Part shown: piece by piece, positions 8,000-15,973 of the stretch | How the letters are laid out: each line of letters starts with the position of its first letter | Numbering within the stretch: position 1 is the first letter of the stretch | Source: Nocardioides sp. | Lineage (GTDB): Bacteria > Actinomycetota > Actinomycetes > Propionibacteriales > Nocardioidaceae | Assembly (NCBI GenBank): GCA_025924815.1 | Contig: JAICHQ010000001.1 | Span: forward strand, 1-64,000 | Direction: 5' to 3' | DNA length: 64,000 bases | The notes under the pieces: model-generated | Databases searched by the model: none | Told to the model about the DNA's origin: nothing | What the model saw: the letters and a program-made list of their open reading frames with translations, nothing else | Translations under genes and position numbers: made by a program

Positions 8000-8530
8000 A
8001 TGGACATCACCCCGTACGTCGAGAGCCTCCGGTCCTCGCTCGTCTCCGCCGCGGACTCCGCCGGCGACGAGACCCGCCAGGCCGCCGAGCGGCTCGGCTT
8101 CGCCCTCGAGTCGAGCTCGCGGCTGGCGATCATGGAGGCGGTCTCGCAGGCTGCCGCCGAGATCACCGCCGAGATGCCCGACGGCGGCGTCGACGTACGC
8201 CTCAACGGTCGCGACCTCGACTTCCTCGTGCACGTCGCCGCGCCGACCCCGCCCGCTCCGCCCCCGCCCCCGGCGCCCGAGGACGTCGACGACGGCAACC
8301 TGTCGCGCATCACGCTGCGCATCCCGGAGTCGGTGAAGGCCAAGGCCGAGGAGCGTGCGGCCGAGGCCGGCCAGTCGCTGAACACCTGGCTGGTCAGCAT
8401 CGTCCGGGCAGCCACCCGCGAGGGGGCGATCAACATCGACGTCGACCTCTCCAGCATCCCGTTCTTCGGCAACGAGCCGTTCTCCGGCAAGGGCGGACGC
8501 GGCGGGAAGCGCATGAGCGGCTGGCTCTGA
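8000..8530 (+). CDS. Ribbon-helix-helix (HicB/CopG-like) DNA-binding protein
   Basis: A 176-residue protein in two parts. Residues 1-80 form a mixed helical/strand domain (MDITPYVESLRSSL to RDLDFLVHV) of no family I recognise. A proline-rich linker (82-93) follows. Residues 101-140 (LSRITLRIPESVKAKAEERA, then AGQSLNTWLVSIVRAA) match an Arc/MetJ/HicB-type ribbon-helix-helix. The C-terminus is Gly/Lys-rich. No toxin gene lies beside it, so a toxin-antitoxin role is unsupported. It sits just upstream of a DUF4097 gene and downstream of palindromes that it may bind. The start at 8000 fits the promoter spacing; ATG 7991 is nine bases upstream in frame, and neither has a Shine-Dalgarno sequence. 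Confidence 0.82.
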   Translation: MDITPYVESLRSSLVSAADSAGDETRQAAERLGFALESSSRLAIMEAVSQAAAEITAEMPDGGVDVRLNGRDLDFLVHVAAPTPPAPPPPPAPEDVDDGNLSRITLRIPESVKAKAEERAAEAGQSLNTWLVSIVRAATREGAINIDVDLSSIPFFGNEPFSGKGGRGGKRMSGWL

Positions 8531-8634
8531 CCGGGTTCGGCCGCTCGCGACCACCACACCTCCACCCACGACCCAGAGGGGACGGCACAGGCCGCTCCCC
8601 CGGCACCCCACACCCTGCACCAGGAAGGCACGAG

Positions 8635-9459
8635 ATGAACCGCCAGTTCGACACCGACCAGCCGATCGAGCTGTACGTCGAGATCGGCAAGGGCAAGGTC
8701 ACGGTCACGGCCTCCGAGACCGGTGTGACCACCGTCGAGATCCAGGGCCAGAACGCCGACGAGGTCGCAGTGACCTTCGAGGACAACCGGCTGAGCGTCG
8801 TCGCCCCCAAGGACGCCGGCGGCTGGTTCAGCGGCCGTGACCGCAGCCTCGACGTCCATGTCGACCTGCCCACCGGAAGCGATGTCGCGGCCCGGACCGG
8901 CAGCGCGGACATCGTGATCGAGGGCCAGCTCGACGAGGTGAACCTGAAGACCGGCTCCGGCGACATCACCTGCGACAGCTTCACCGGCGGCGCCCGCATC
9001 AGCACCGGCTCCGGCGACGTCGAGGTCGCCGAGGCCCACGCCGAGCTCCAGGTCAAGAGCGGCTCGGGCGACATCTCGATCGGCACCGTCGGCGGCAACC
9101 TCAACGTCTCGACCGGCTCCGGTGACGTCGAGGTGGGCGCCAGCAACGCCCGCGCCGTGGTCAAGACCGGGTCGGGCGACCTCAAGGTCGTCACCGCGAA
9201 CGACGACGTCGCACTGTCGACCGGAAGCGGCGACCTCAGCATCGGCACCGCGCGCCGCGGCCGGCTCAGCCTCAAGGGCGCCAGCAGCGACGTCCGCATC
9301 GGGATCCCGTCCGGCACGCCGGTCTGGACCGACATCAACACCGTCACCGGCTCCATCCGCTCCGACCTCGAGAGTGTCGGAGCTCCGCAGGAGGGTCAGG
9401 ACCACATCGAGCTCCAGGCCCGGACCGTCAGCGGCGACATCACGCTGCGTCAGGTCTGA
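8635..9459 (+). CDS. DUF4097 beta-strand repeat protein
   Basis: A 274-residue protein of the DUF4097 (putative adhesin-like) family. After an N-terminal strand region (to about residue 85) it consists of imperfect 17-20-residue repeats around the motif TGSGD or SGSGD (at least seven copies), expected to stack as a right-handed beta-helix or beta-roll. No signal peptide or membrane helix is present, so the protein should be cytoplasmic despite the adhesin label. GGAAGG lies seven bases before the ATG. It is 104 bases after the RHH gene and 43 before the small-protein gene in the same direction, suggesting one transcription unit. Function is unknown for the family. Confidence 0.85.
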   Translation: MNRQFDTDQPIELYVEIGKGKVTVTASETGVTTVEIQGQNADEVAVTFEDNRLSVVAPKDAGGWFSGRDRSLDVHVDLPTGSDVAARTGSADIVIEGQLDEVNLKTGSGDITCDSFTGGARISTGSGDVEVAEAHAELQVKSGSGDISIGTVGGNLNVSTGSGDVEVGASNARAVVKTGSGDLKVVTANDDVALSTGSGDLSIGTARRGRLSLKGASSDVRIGIPSGTPVWTDINTVTGSIRSDLESVGAPQEGQDHIELQARTVSGDITLRQV

Positions 9460-9502
9460 CCACCACCGCACCATCCGCGCACGACCCACGAGGAGTACCA
9501 CC

Positions 9503-9631
9503 ATGAACGAGACCGTGATCGAGGCCCAGGCCCGCTACCTGATCGAGGACCGGATCCACCCGACCCACCAGCCCCGGCCCACCTCCGTACGCCGTCGCCA
9601 CCGCCGGCTGCGGAAGCTGAGCTGGCTGTGA
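9503..9631 (+). CDS. 42-residue basic protein downstream of DUF4097
   Basis: A short protein, MNETVIEAQARYLIEDRI followed by a His/Pro turn and a very basic end (RRRHRRLRKLSWL). AGGAG lies seven bases before the ATG, and the reading frame ends just before a strong hairpin terminator, so it looks like the last gene of the RHH-DUF4097 unit. The acidic/amphipathic first half and Arg-rich second half could bind nucleic acid, membrane or a partner protein. I recognise no family. The clear ribosome site and position support its being real. Confidence 0.65.
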   Translation: MNETVIEAQARYLIEDRIHPTHQPRPTSVRRRHRRLRKLSWL

Positions 9632-9650
9632 GGCCTGGCCTTCCAACAGA

Positions 9651-9698
9651 GCCGACTTCCTCGTCGGTCGAGCTTGTCGAGACCACGAGGGAGTCGGC
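9651..9698. terminator. Terminator hairpin whose loop is the 19-base repeat
   Basis: GCCGACTTCCTCG (9651-9663) pairs with CGAGGGAGTCGGC (9686-9698) over 13 positions with one G-T wobble, followed by TTCTT. The 22-base loop contains the repeat copy at 9666-9684. It ends the RHH/DUF4097/small-protein unit. Confidence 0.7.
9666..9684. repeat. Dispersed 19-base imperfect palindrome, copy 2
   Basis: Identical to positions 261-279. It sits in the loop of the terminator hairpin, as if the element had inserted into, or been captured by, the terminator. Confidence 0.7.
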
Positions 9699-9738
9699 TT
9701 CTTCGTGATCTCGACCAGCCCGACCGACCGAGAGCTGC

Positions 9739-10404
9739 TCAGATGTCAGTCACCCGCAGGCCGGCGTGCGCCTGGTAGCGCCGGTTGATCGCGATCAGGT
9801 TGGCGGTGAACGCCTCGACCTGGTGCGCGTTGCGCAGCCGGCCGCCGTAGACGCCCCGCATGCCGGGGACCACGTCGGCCATGGAGCGCACGAGGTCAGT
9901 CGCCTCGCGGTCGTCGCCCAGCACCAGCACGTCGCAGTCGACTGCTCCGACCGACGAGTCGTCGAGCAGCGCGGCGCTGACGTGGTGGAACGCCGCGACC
10001 ACCGTCGAGTCGGGCAGCAGCGCCGCCGCCTCCTGGGCGGCAGAGCCGCCCGCCACCGCCAGCGCGAACGGACCCTGCTTGTCGAAGCCGAGGGGGTTCA
10101 CGCAGTCGACGACGATCTTGCCGGCCAGCGCCGCGGCCATCGCCCGTACCAGGTCTGCGTGCCCCTCGTAGGGCACCGCGAGGAGAACCACGTCGCCGGC
10201 TGCCGCAGCCTCGGCGTTGGCCATCCCGCGCACCTCGCCACCCGTCGCGGCGGCCAGCTCCGCGGCCGTCTCGACGGCGCGCTCAGCGGCCCGGCTGCCG
10301 ACGACGACGCTGATGCCGGCAGCGGCCCAGCGGCGTACGAGCCCGCGACCCTGCGGTCCGGTCCCGCCGAGGACGGCCACCGTGAGCCCCGCGAGGTCGG
10401 GCAT
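9739..10404 (-). CDS. F420-dependent NADPH reductase-like protein
   Basis: Likely couples coenzyme F420 and NADP redox states (NADPH:F420 oxidoreductase, NpdG/Fno family). At 221 residues it has the family length. The N-terminal Rossmann motif is VAVLGGTGPQGRGL (residues 9-22). The VVGSRAAERA loop matches the NADP 2'-phosphate-binding region, and VPYEGH, VDCVNPLGFDKQGPF and VVAAFHHVSA follow in the usual order. Its ATG overlaps the dcd stop as TGATG, so it is coupled to dcd. An apparent longer frame running upstream through dcd is an artefact. The family is confident; whether F420 is the true partner cannot be read from sequence. Confidence 0.82.
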   Translation of the reverse strand: MPDLAGLTVAVLGGTGPQGRGLVRRWAAAGISVVVGSRAAERAVETAAELAAATGGEVRGMANAEAAAAGDVVLLAVPYEGHADLVRAMAAALAGKIVVDCVNPLGFDKQGPFALAVAGGSAAQEAAALLPDSTVVAAFHHVSAALLDDSSVGAVDCDVLVLGDDREATDLVRSMADVVPGMRGVYGGRLRNAHQVEAFTANLIAINRRYQAHAGLRVTDI

Positions 10405-10979
10405 CAGATCTCGGTCCGGTGGAAGTTCTGGAACGAGCGCGACGGCGTCGGGCCGCGCTGGCCCTGGTAGCGCGAGCCGTACTTCTCCGAGCCGTAGGGG
10501 TGCTCCGAGGGCGAGGAGAGCCGGAAGAAGCAGAACTGCCCGATCTTCATGCCCGGGTACAGCTTGATCGGCAGGGTCGCGACGTTGGCGAGCTCGAGGG
10601 TGACGTGTCCGGAGAAGCCCGGGTCGACGAAGCCGGCCGTCGCGTGGGTCAGGAGACCGAGTCGGCCGAGCGACGACTTGCCCTCGACGCGGGCAGCGAC
10701 GTCGTCGGGCAGCGTGCAGACCTCGTACGTCGAGCCCAGGACGAACTCGCCGGGATGCAGGATGAACGGCTCGTCGCCCTCCGGCTCGACCATGCGCGTC
10801 AGGTCGGACTGGTCCGCCGCCGGGTCGATGTGCGGGTACTTGTGGTTCTCGAAGACGCGGAAGAACCGGTCGAGCCGCACGTCGATCGAGGACGGCTGCA
10901 CCATCTCCGGCTCCCACGGCTCCATCACGATCCGGCCCGAGTCGATCTCGGCCAGGATGTCGCGGTCGCTCAGCAGCAC
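10404..10979 (-). CDS. dcd: dCTP deaminase, probably bifunctional dCTP deaminase/dUTPase
   Basis: Makes dUMP precursors for dTMP synthesis. It deaminates dCTP, and in the closely similar M. tuberculosis enzyme it also cleaves dUTP to dUMP. The 191 residues run from VLLSDRDI through [10 protein letters not shown], the signature [32 protein letters not shown]-like block and [24 protein letters not shown], as in the mycobacterial protein. I chose GTG 10979 over GTG 10988 because the protein then begins exactly at the conserved LLSDRDI, and a -10-like TAGCGT ends seven bases before it, so the message is probably leaderless. It is coupled by a TGATG overlap to the F420 reductase gene downstream. 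Confidence 0.93.
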   Translation of the reverse strand: MLLSDRDILAEIDSGRIVMEPWEPEMVQPSSIDVRLDRFFRVFENHKYPHIDPAADQSDLTRMVEPEGDEPFILHPGEFVLGSTYEVCTLPDDVAARVEGKSSLGRLGLLTHATAGFVDPGFSGHVTLELANVATLPIKLYPGMKIGQFCFFRLSSPSEHPYGSEKYGSRYQGQRGPTPSRSFQNFHRTEI

Positions 10980-11044
10980 GGTGCGCACGCTACCGGGTCC
11001 GACCCGGCCGCCCGCAGGTCGTCCCGGCTGGGCAGAATGCGGGC

Positions 11045-11815
11045 GTGACTGCTCCTGTCTTCCACCGGTACGTCGCGATCGGGGACTCGTTCACCGAGGG
11101 TGTGGGGGACGCCGACGCGTCCCGCCCCAACGGCGTTCGCGGGTGGGCCGACCGTGTCGCGGAGGTGCTCGCGACGACGACCGACGACTTCGGCTACGCC
11201 AACCTCGCCGTCCGCGGCCGCACGATGGCCCCGATCCTCGCCGAGCAGCTGGAGCCGGCGATCGCGCTCGAGCCCGACCTGATCACGGTGTACGCCGGCG
11301 GCAACGACCTGATCCGGCCACGCTGCGACGTCGACGCGCTCGGCGAGGTGTACGACGAGGCGGTGGCCGCGCTGACCGCGACCGGTGCGGTGGTCGGCGT
11401 GTTCACGGCGTTCGACCCGGGCGGCGGAGGCCCGTTCGCCCGGCTGCGCGGGCGCTTCGCGGTCTACAACGAGCGAGTGCGCGAGATCGCCGAGCGGCAC
11501 CACGCCGTCGTCCTCGACTCGTGGCGGATGCGGCCCGAGCACCCCGAGCTGATGTGGTCCGAGGACCGGCTCCATCTCGGCCCACTCGGTCACCGGGCGG
11601 TCGCCATCGAGGTGCTCGACACCCTGGGGGTCGGCCATCCCCTCGACCTGTCCGACCCGACCGGCTCGCTCGGCGAGACGCCGTTCCGCGCGGGCAGGCG
11701 CGCCGACCTCGAGTGGGCCGTCCGCCACGCCGCCCCCTGGATCAAGCGCCGACTCACCGGCAGGTCCTCGGGTGACGGTGTCACCGCCAAGCGGCCGGCC
11801 CTGGAGCCGATCTGA
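11045..11815 (+). CDS. SGNH/GDSL hydrolase
   Basis: A 256-residue esterase or lipase-like hydrolase. Block I is [14 protein letters not shown] (nucleophile Ser in GDS, near residue 14), block III is [10 protein letters not shown] with the oxyanion Asn, and block V is [16 protein letters not shown] with the Asp-x-x-His pair. No signal peptide is visible, so it should be cytoplasmic. The start is GTG, with CAGAAT (11033-11038) six bases upstream, a leaderless-type arrangement. It diverges from dcd and precedes the tRNA gene. The substrate cannot be predicted. Confidence 0.88.
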   Translation: MTAPVFHRYVAIGDSFTEGVGDADASRPNGVRGWADRVAEVLATTTDDFGYANLAVRGRTMAPILAEQLEPAIALEPDLITVYAGGNDLIRPRCDVDALGEVYDEAVAALTATGAVVGVFTAFDPGGGGPFARLRGRFAVYNERVREIAERHHAVVLDSWRMRPEHPELMWSEDRLHLGPLGHRAVAIEVLDTLGVGHPLDLSDPTGSLGETPFRAGRRADLEWAVRHAAPWIKRRLTGRSSGDGVTAKRPALEPI

Positions 11816-11864
11816 CGGGTCGTCGACCCTCGGGTACGATCCACCACGCCGGCCAACCCGGCAT

Positions 11865-11937
11865 GCGGATGTAGCTCAGTTGGTAGAGCGCGACCTTCCC
11901 AAGGTCGATGTCGCGAGTTCGAGCCTCGTCATCCGCT
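11865..11937 (+). tRNA. tRNA-Gly (anticodon CCC)
   Basis: A 73-base cloverleaf with no encoded CCA. The acceptor stem GCGGATG pairs with CATCCGC. The D-arm is GCTC-AGTTGGTA-GAGC. The anticodon stem CGACC/GGTCG encloses TTCCCAA (anticodon CCC), and the T-arm GCGAG-TTCGAGC-CTCGT has one G-T pair. No integrated element or duplicated 3' end is visible beside it. Confidence 0.95.
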
Positions 11938-11960
11938 CCGACACCGCCGTCCGCGTACTC

Positions 11961-11975
11961 ACCGCCACGGGCGGT
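11961..11975 (+). terminator. Short hairpin after tRNA-Gly
   Basis: ACCGCC-ACG-GGCGGT is a perfect six-pair stem with a three-base loop, 24 bases after the tRNA and followed by CTGTCC. A plausible tRNA transcript terminator, though without a T-run. Confidence 0.45.
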
Positions 11976-12044
11976 CTGTCCGGTCGTGCCCAGCGCCGCC
12001 CCGATCACAGTCCAGGAGCCGCGCGTCCGTCGTAGGCTCGACGT

Positions 12045-12677
12045 ATGCCTGCCGAGTTCACCGGATTCCCCAGCCAGGCCCTCGACTTCTACGACGACCT
12101 CGAGGTGGACAACACCCGTACGTTCTGGGACAAGCACAAGGGCACCTACGAGTACTCCGTGAAGAGACCTATGGTCGCGCTGTGTGCGGCCCTCGGCGAG
12201 GAGTTCGGCGAGGCGAAGATCTTCCGGCCGTTCCGCGACGTCCGCTTCGCCAAGGACAAGACGCCGTACAAGACCGCGCAGGGCGCGTTCGTCGAGGTCG
12301 GCCCTGCGACCGGCTGGTACGTCGAGATCTCGGCCCGCGGCGTCCGCACCGGCGCGGGCTTCTACGACGCGAGCGGCTCCCGCATCGCCCACATCCGGGC
12401 CGCGATCGACGACGACCGGCGGGGCAACGACCTCGCCCAGATCATCAAGAAGCTCGAGGCCAACGGCTGGGTCATCGGCGGCCATGTCCTGAAGACCGCG
12501 CCGCGCGGCTACGACCTGAGCCACCCCCGGATCGAGCTGCTCCGTCACAAGTCCCTGACGATCGGCCACGACTACGGGTTCGAGCCGATCATCCACACCC
12601 CCGAGCTGCTCGAGGCCGTGCGCGACGACTGGCGCACGCTGCGGCCCTTCGTGGAGTGGGTCACCGACGCCGGGTGA
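12045..12677 (+). CDS. DUF2461 family protein
   Basis: A 210-residue protein of the DUF2461 (TIGR02453) family, function unknown. Family features are the N-terminal FPSQALDFYDDLEVDNTRTFWDKHK, the middle FRPFRDVRFAKDKTPYKTAQGAFVE and the C-terminal DLSHPRIELLRHKSL. Length is normal and no signal peptide or membrane segment is present. TAGGCT (12033-12038) ends six bases before the ATG with no ribosome site, so it is probably translated from a leaderless message. It is a single gene between the tRNA and the convergent Rrf2 gene. Confidence 0.9.
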   Translation: MPAEFTGFPSQALDFYDDLEVDNTRTFWDKHKGTYEYSVKRPMVALCAALGEEFGEAKIFRPFRDVRFAKDKTPYKTAQGAFVEVGPATGWYVEISARGVRTGAGFYDASGSRIAHIRAAIDDDRRGNDLAQIIKKLEANGWVIGGHVLKTAPRGYDLSHPRIELLRHKSLTIGHDYGFEPIIHTPELLEAVRDDWRTLRPFVEWVTDAG

Positions 12678-12698
12678 GGAACGGGCGCTCCCGGCAGG

Positions 12699-13166
12699 TC
12701 AGTGGGGCTGCCAGGCGTCGTCGTCGGCGGTCAGCCGCTCGACCGTGGGGGGAAGCCGGTCGGCGGCGAGATCGGCCACGGAGACCTGCTCGAAGACGTC
12801 GCGCAGGGAGTGCCGCGCGGCGATCCAGACCCGCTGGAGCGTGGCGGCGCGCTCGTTGTAGGACACCGCCTCGGGCCGAAGCCCGTAGACCGAGACGAGC
12901 GGGCCGTCGACGGCCCGGATCACGTCGGCCACCGAGACGGTCCCGGCGGCCTTGGCGAGCCGCCAGCCACCGGACTGGCCGCGCTGCGCGTGGACGATGT
13001 CGGCCCGGCGGAGGTCCGCGAGGATCGCCTGCAGGAAGTTGTGCGGGATGTCCTGGAGCCGGCCGAGCTCCTCGGCGCTCACCGGCCGTGCGCCGTCGCC
13101 TTCAGCGCGCGCGGCCATCTCGATCAGGGCGCGCAGCGCGTAGTCCGCCTTGGCTGACACTCGCAT
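12699..13166 (-). CDS. Rrf2 family regulator without cysteines
   Basis: A 155-residue Rrf2-type repressor. The N-terminus MRVSAKADYALRALIEMA and the recognition region IPHNFLQAILADLRRADIVHAQRGQSGGWRLAK are typical. Fe-S members such as IscR and NsrR carry three cysteines after about residue 90; this protein has none at all, so it cannot bind a cluster that way and must sense something else or act through partners. The start at 13166 is supported by the conserved MRVSAKADYALRAL beginning; the longer frame to 13208 looks like leader. It diverges from the acyl-CoA dehydrogenase gene and could control it. Confidence 0.88.
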   Translation of the reverse strand: MRVSAKADYALRALIEMAARAEGDGARPVSAEELGRLQDIPHNFLQAILADLRRADIVHAQRGQSGGWRLAKAAGTVSVADVIRAVDGPLVSVYGLRPEAVSYNERAATLQRVWIAARHSLRDVFEQVSVADLAADRLPPTVERLTADDDAWQPH

Positions 13167-13250
13167 GCCAGCAGTCTCCCAGAACGGCAGGAGGCCCCGG
13201 CACGGCACGTGCGTCCGCTCACACCGAGCCTCCGGTCGCCAGACCCGCGG

Positions 13251-13297
13251 TTGCCTGGGCGTGACCCGCAGGGCAGAATGAAGTTACTGATGAGTAG
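13251..13297 (+). promoter_or_regulatory. Promoter and operator candidate of the acyl-CoA dehydrogenase gene
   Basis: TTGCCT (13251-13256), a 17-base spacer and CAGAAT (13274-13279) form a good sigma-A-type promoter. TTACTGATGAGTAG (13284-13297), with TACT/AGTA half-sites around four bases, covers the predicted start of transcription and resembles TetR/FadR-type fatty-acid operators. This suggests repression when acyl-CoA is absent (inference). Confidence 0.5.
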
Positions 13298-13381
13298 CAA
13301 TGCCGAGGACAGGGCGTACGACGCTCACCACGAAGCTCGCCCCGCACGAGAAGCCGCCTCCGACGCGAACAGGTAGGGACC

Positions 13382-15259
13382 ATGGGCCACTACAAGAGCA
13401 ACCTGCGTGACATCGAGTTCAACCTCTTCGAGGTGCTGGGCCGCGACGAGATCCTCGGCACCGGCCCGTTCGGCGAGATCGACGGCGAGACCGCGCGCGA
13501 GATCCTGGCCGAGGTCGACCGGCTCGCCCGCGAGGAGCTCGCGGCGTCGTTCGAGGAGTCCGACCGCACTCCTCCGGTCTTCGACCCCGAGACCCACACG
13601 GCTCCTGTCCCCGAGGCGTTCAAGAAGAGCTACCGGGCGTGGATCGACGCCGAGTACTGGCGCCTCGGCACCCGCGCCGACCTCGGCGGCACCCCCGCGC
13701 CGTCGTCGTTCAACTGGGCCCTCGGCGAGCTGGTGCTCGGCGCCAACCCGGCCGTCTGGATGTACGGCGCGGGTCCGATGTTCGCCGGCGTGCTGCAGCG
13801 CAACGGCAACGAGCGCGACCAGAAGATCGCACACCTGGTGGTCGACCGGGGCTGGGTGACCACCATGGTGCTCACCGAGCCGGACGCCGGGTCCGACGTC
13901 GGCGCGGGACGTACCAAGGCCACCCCCAACGACGACGGCACCTGGAACATCGAGGGCGTCAAGCGCTTCATCACCTCGGCCGAGAGCGACCTCAGCGACA
14001 ACGTCATCCACATGGTGCTGGCGCGCCCCCACGGCGTCGAGGGCGCCGGCGGCCCCGGCACCAAGGGGCTCAGCCTCTTCATCGTCCCCAAGTTCCACTT
14101 CGACGTGGAGACCGGCGAGCTGACCGGAGAGCGCAACGGCGTCTACGTCACCGGCGTCGAGCACAAGATGGGGATCAAGGTCTCCAACACCTGCGAGCTC
14201 ACCTTCGGCGACCCGGGCGTCGGGGGCGGCGAGCCGGCCAGGGGCTGGCTGCTCGGCGAGGTGCACAACGGCATCGCCCAGATGTTCCAGGTGATCGAGA
14301 ACGCCCGGATGATGGTCGGCACGAAGGCCATCGCCACCCTCTCCACCGGCTACCTCAACGCGCTGGACTTCGCCAAGGAGCGGGTGCAGGGCGCCGACCT
14401 GACCCAAGCTGCGGACAAGACCGCGCCGCGGGTCACGATCACCCACCACCCCGACGTACGCCGTTCGCTGATGACCCAGAAGTCGTTCGCCGAGGCGATG
14501 CGGTCGCTCGTCCTCTACACCGCGTCCTGGCAGGACCGGGTGATGATCGCCGAGCACGACGGCACGCAGGACGACCTGGCGATGGCGGTCAACGACCTCC
14601 TGCTCCCGATCGTGAAGGGATACGGCTCGGAGCGTTCGTGGGTGCTGCTGGGCACCGAGTCGTTGCAGACCTTCGGCGGCTCGGGCTTCCTGCAGGACTA
14701 CCCGATCGAGCAGTACGTCCGCGACGCGAAGATCGACACCCTCTACGAAGGCACGACCGCGATCCAGGGCCAGGACCTGTTCTTCCGCAAGATCGTCAAG
14801 GACCAAGGGCGCGCGCTCGGCCATCTCGCGACGCAGATCCAGTCCTTCCTCGACAGCGAGGCGGGCAACGGGCGACTCAAGGTCGAGCGTGGCCTGCTGG
14901 CCACGGCGCTCGACGACACCCAGGCGATGGTCGGGCACATGATCGAGGACCTGATGAGCGCCGACGCATCGTCCGACGGTGGAGACGTCCGCAACATCTA
15001 CAAGGTCGGGCTCAACACCAGCCGCCTGCTGATGGCGCTCGGTGACGTCGTCTGCGCCTGGCTGCTGCTGCGCGGCGCCCAGGTCGCGCTCGACAAGCTG
15101 AGCGGCGACGTGTCGGGCAAGGACCAAGCGTTCTACGAGGGGAAGGTCGCCGCCGCGCAGTTCTTCGCCCAGACCAACCTGCCGCGGCTCTCCGCGGAGC
15201 GCCGGATCGCCGAGCACACCGATCTCGCGCTGATGGACCTCGACGAGGCGGCGTTCTGA
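13382..15259 (+). CDS. Acyl-CoA dehydrogenase, FadE5-like
   Basis: Catalyses the FAD-dependent first oxidation of fatty-acid beta-oxidation, passing electrons to ETF. At 625 residues it belongs to the long class with an extra C-terminal domain, like mycobacterial FadE5. Visible features are the N-terminal helix [19 protein letters not shown], the substrate/FAD stretch [21 protein letters not shown], the block [23 protein letters not shown], and [17 protein letters not shown] carrying the probable catalytic Glu. The start has no strong ribosome site but matches the family beginning. It stands in its own promoter unit opposite a cysteine-free Rrf2 gene. Electrons from this enzyme would plausibly reach the EtfD-like protein at 5068. 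Confidence 0.9.
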   Translation: MGHYKSNLRDIEFNLFEVLGRDEILGTGPFGEIDGETAREILAEVDRLAREELAASFEESDRTPPVFDPETHTAPVPEAFKKSYRAWIDAEYWRLGTRADLGGTPAPSSFNWALGELVLGANPAVWMYGAGPMFAGVLQRNGNERDQKIAHLVVDRGWVTTMVLTEPDAGSDVGAGRTKATPNDDGTWNIEGVKRFITSAESDLSDNVIHMVLARPHGVEGAGGPGTKGLSLFIVPKFHFDVETGELTGERNGVYVTGVEHKMGIKVSNTCELTFGDPGVGGGEPARGWLLGEVHNGIAQMFQVIENARMMVGTKAIATLSTGYLNALDFAKERVQGADLTQAADKTAPRVTITHHPDVRRSLMTQKSFAEAMRSLVLYTASWQDRVMIAEHDGTQDDLAMAVNDLLLPIVKGYGSERSWVLLGTESLQTFGGSGFLQDYPIEQYVRDAKIDTLYEGTTAIQGQDLFFRKIVKDQGRALGHLATQIQSFLDSEAGNGRLKVERGLLATALDDTQAMVGHMIEDLMSADASSDGGDVRNIYKVGLNTSRLLMALGDVVCAWLLLRGAQVALDKLSGDVSGKDQAFYEGKVAAAQFFAQTNLPRLSAERRIAEHTDLALMDLDEAAF

Positions 15260-15339
15260 CCCAGGGTCGATCGGTGGTCGTGCTCGTCGCCGGCCGGACG
15301 CAACCCGGCGCCGCGCGCGTGAGGTCCTAGCCTCGGGGC

Positions 15340-15942
15340 ATGTTCGACGCCCTGGTCGCCGGCCTGCTGACCGGGCTCTCGCTGATCGTGGCGATCGGGG
15401 CGCAGAACGCGTTCGTGCTGCGGCAGGGGCTGCTGCGCCAGTACGTCGGCCCGGTCGTCCTGGTCTGCGCGGTCTCGGACCTCGTGCTGATCTCGGCCGG
15501 AGTGGCCGGGATCGGCGCGATCGTCCAGCACGCGCCCACCGCCCTCACGGTCGTGCGCTGGCTCGGCGCTGCGTTCCTCACGGCGTACGGCGGGCGGTCG
15601 CTGTGGCGCGCCCGGCACGCGGAGGCTCTCTCGGCGGCCTCCGACGCCGAACCTCGGCTGCGGAGCGCGCTGGTGCAGGCGTTCGCGCTGACCTGGCTCA
15701 ACCCGCACGTCTACCTGGACACCGTGCTGCTGCTCGGCTCGATCGCCGCGCACCACGGCCCGAGCGGGAAGTGGTGGTTCGCCGTCGGCGCGGGGCTGGG
15801 CAGCATCCTGTGGTTCAGCGGGTTGGGCTACGGCGCGCGGCTGTCCGCCCCGCTGCTGTCCCGGCCCCGCGCCTGGCAGGTCCTCGACGTCCTGGTGGGG
15901 CTGACCATGCTGACCATCGCCTACCAGCTGGCTCGGGGCTGA
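15340..15942 (+). CDS. LysE/ArgO family amino-acid exporter
   Basis: A 200-residue membrane exporter of basic or other amino acids. Six hydrophobic segments are visible. The N-terminal signature LTGLSLIVAIGAQNAFVLRQGL and the central FALTWLNPHVYLDTVLLLGSIA are hallmark LysE/ArgO stretches. TAGCCT (15328-15333) ends six bases before the ATG and no ribosome site is present, so the message is probably leaderless. No LysG-type activator gene lies beside it. It converges on the helicase gene. Confidence 0.92.
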   Translation: MFDALVAGLLTGLSLIVAIGAQNAFVLRQGLLRQYVGPVVLVCAVSDLVLISAGVAGIGAIVQHAPTALTVVRWLGAAFLTAYGGRSLWRARHAEALSAASDAEPRLRSALVQAFALTWLNPHVYLDTVLLLGSIAAHHGPSGKWWFAVGAGLGSILWFSGLGYGARLSAPLLSRPRAWQVLDVLVGLTMLTIAYQLARG

Positions 15943-15943
15943 T

Positions 15944-15973
15944 CCGGCATCAGCGGGCCGGCATCAGCGGGCC
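15944..15973. repeat. 14-base tandem duplication spanning the helicase stop codon
   Basis: CCGGCATCAGCGGGCC occurs at 15944-15959 and again, overlapping by two bases, at 15958-15973 (period 14). On the minus strand this duplicates the end of the helicase gene including its stop codon, so a second copy of the last codons and stop lies in the 3' untranslated region. Confidence 0.75.

Noticed and set aside
7991-8530. Toxin-antitoxin (HicB-like) system
   Set aside because: The RHH protein resembles antitoxin DNA-binding domains, but no HicA-like or other toxin gene lies on either side, so the label is not supported.
8900-9450. Apparent tandem DNA repeat in the DUF4097 gene
   Set aside because: The TGSGD motif repeats at protein level with irregular spacing and divergent codons; it is beta-helix periodicity and not a DNA tandem array.
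9739-10917. A single 392-residue protein covering the F420 reductase and part of dcd
   Set aside because: The N-terminal part is an out-of-frame reading of dcd. The true start of the reductase is 10404, overlapping the dcd stop.
11865-12044. Integrated element at tRNA-Gly
   Set aside because: No integrase gene and no direct repeat of the tRNA 3' end were found in the window.
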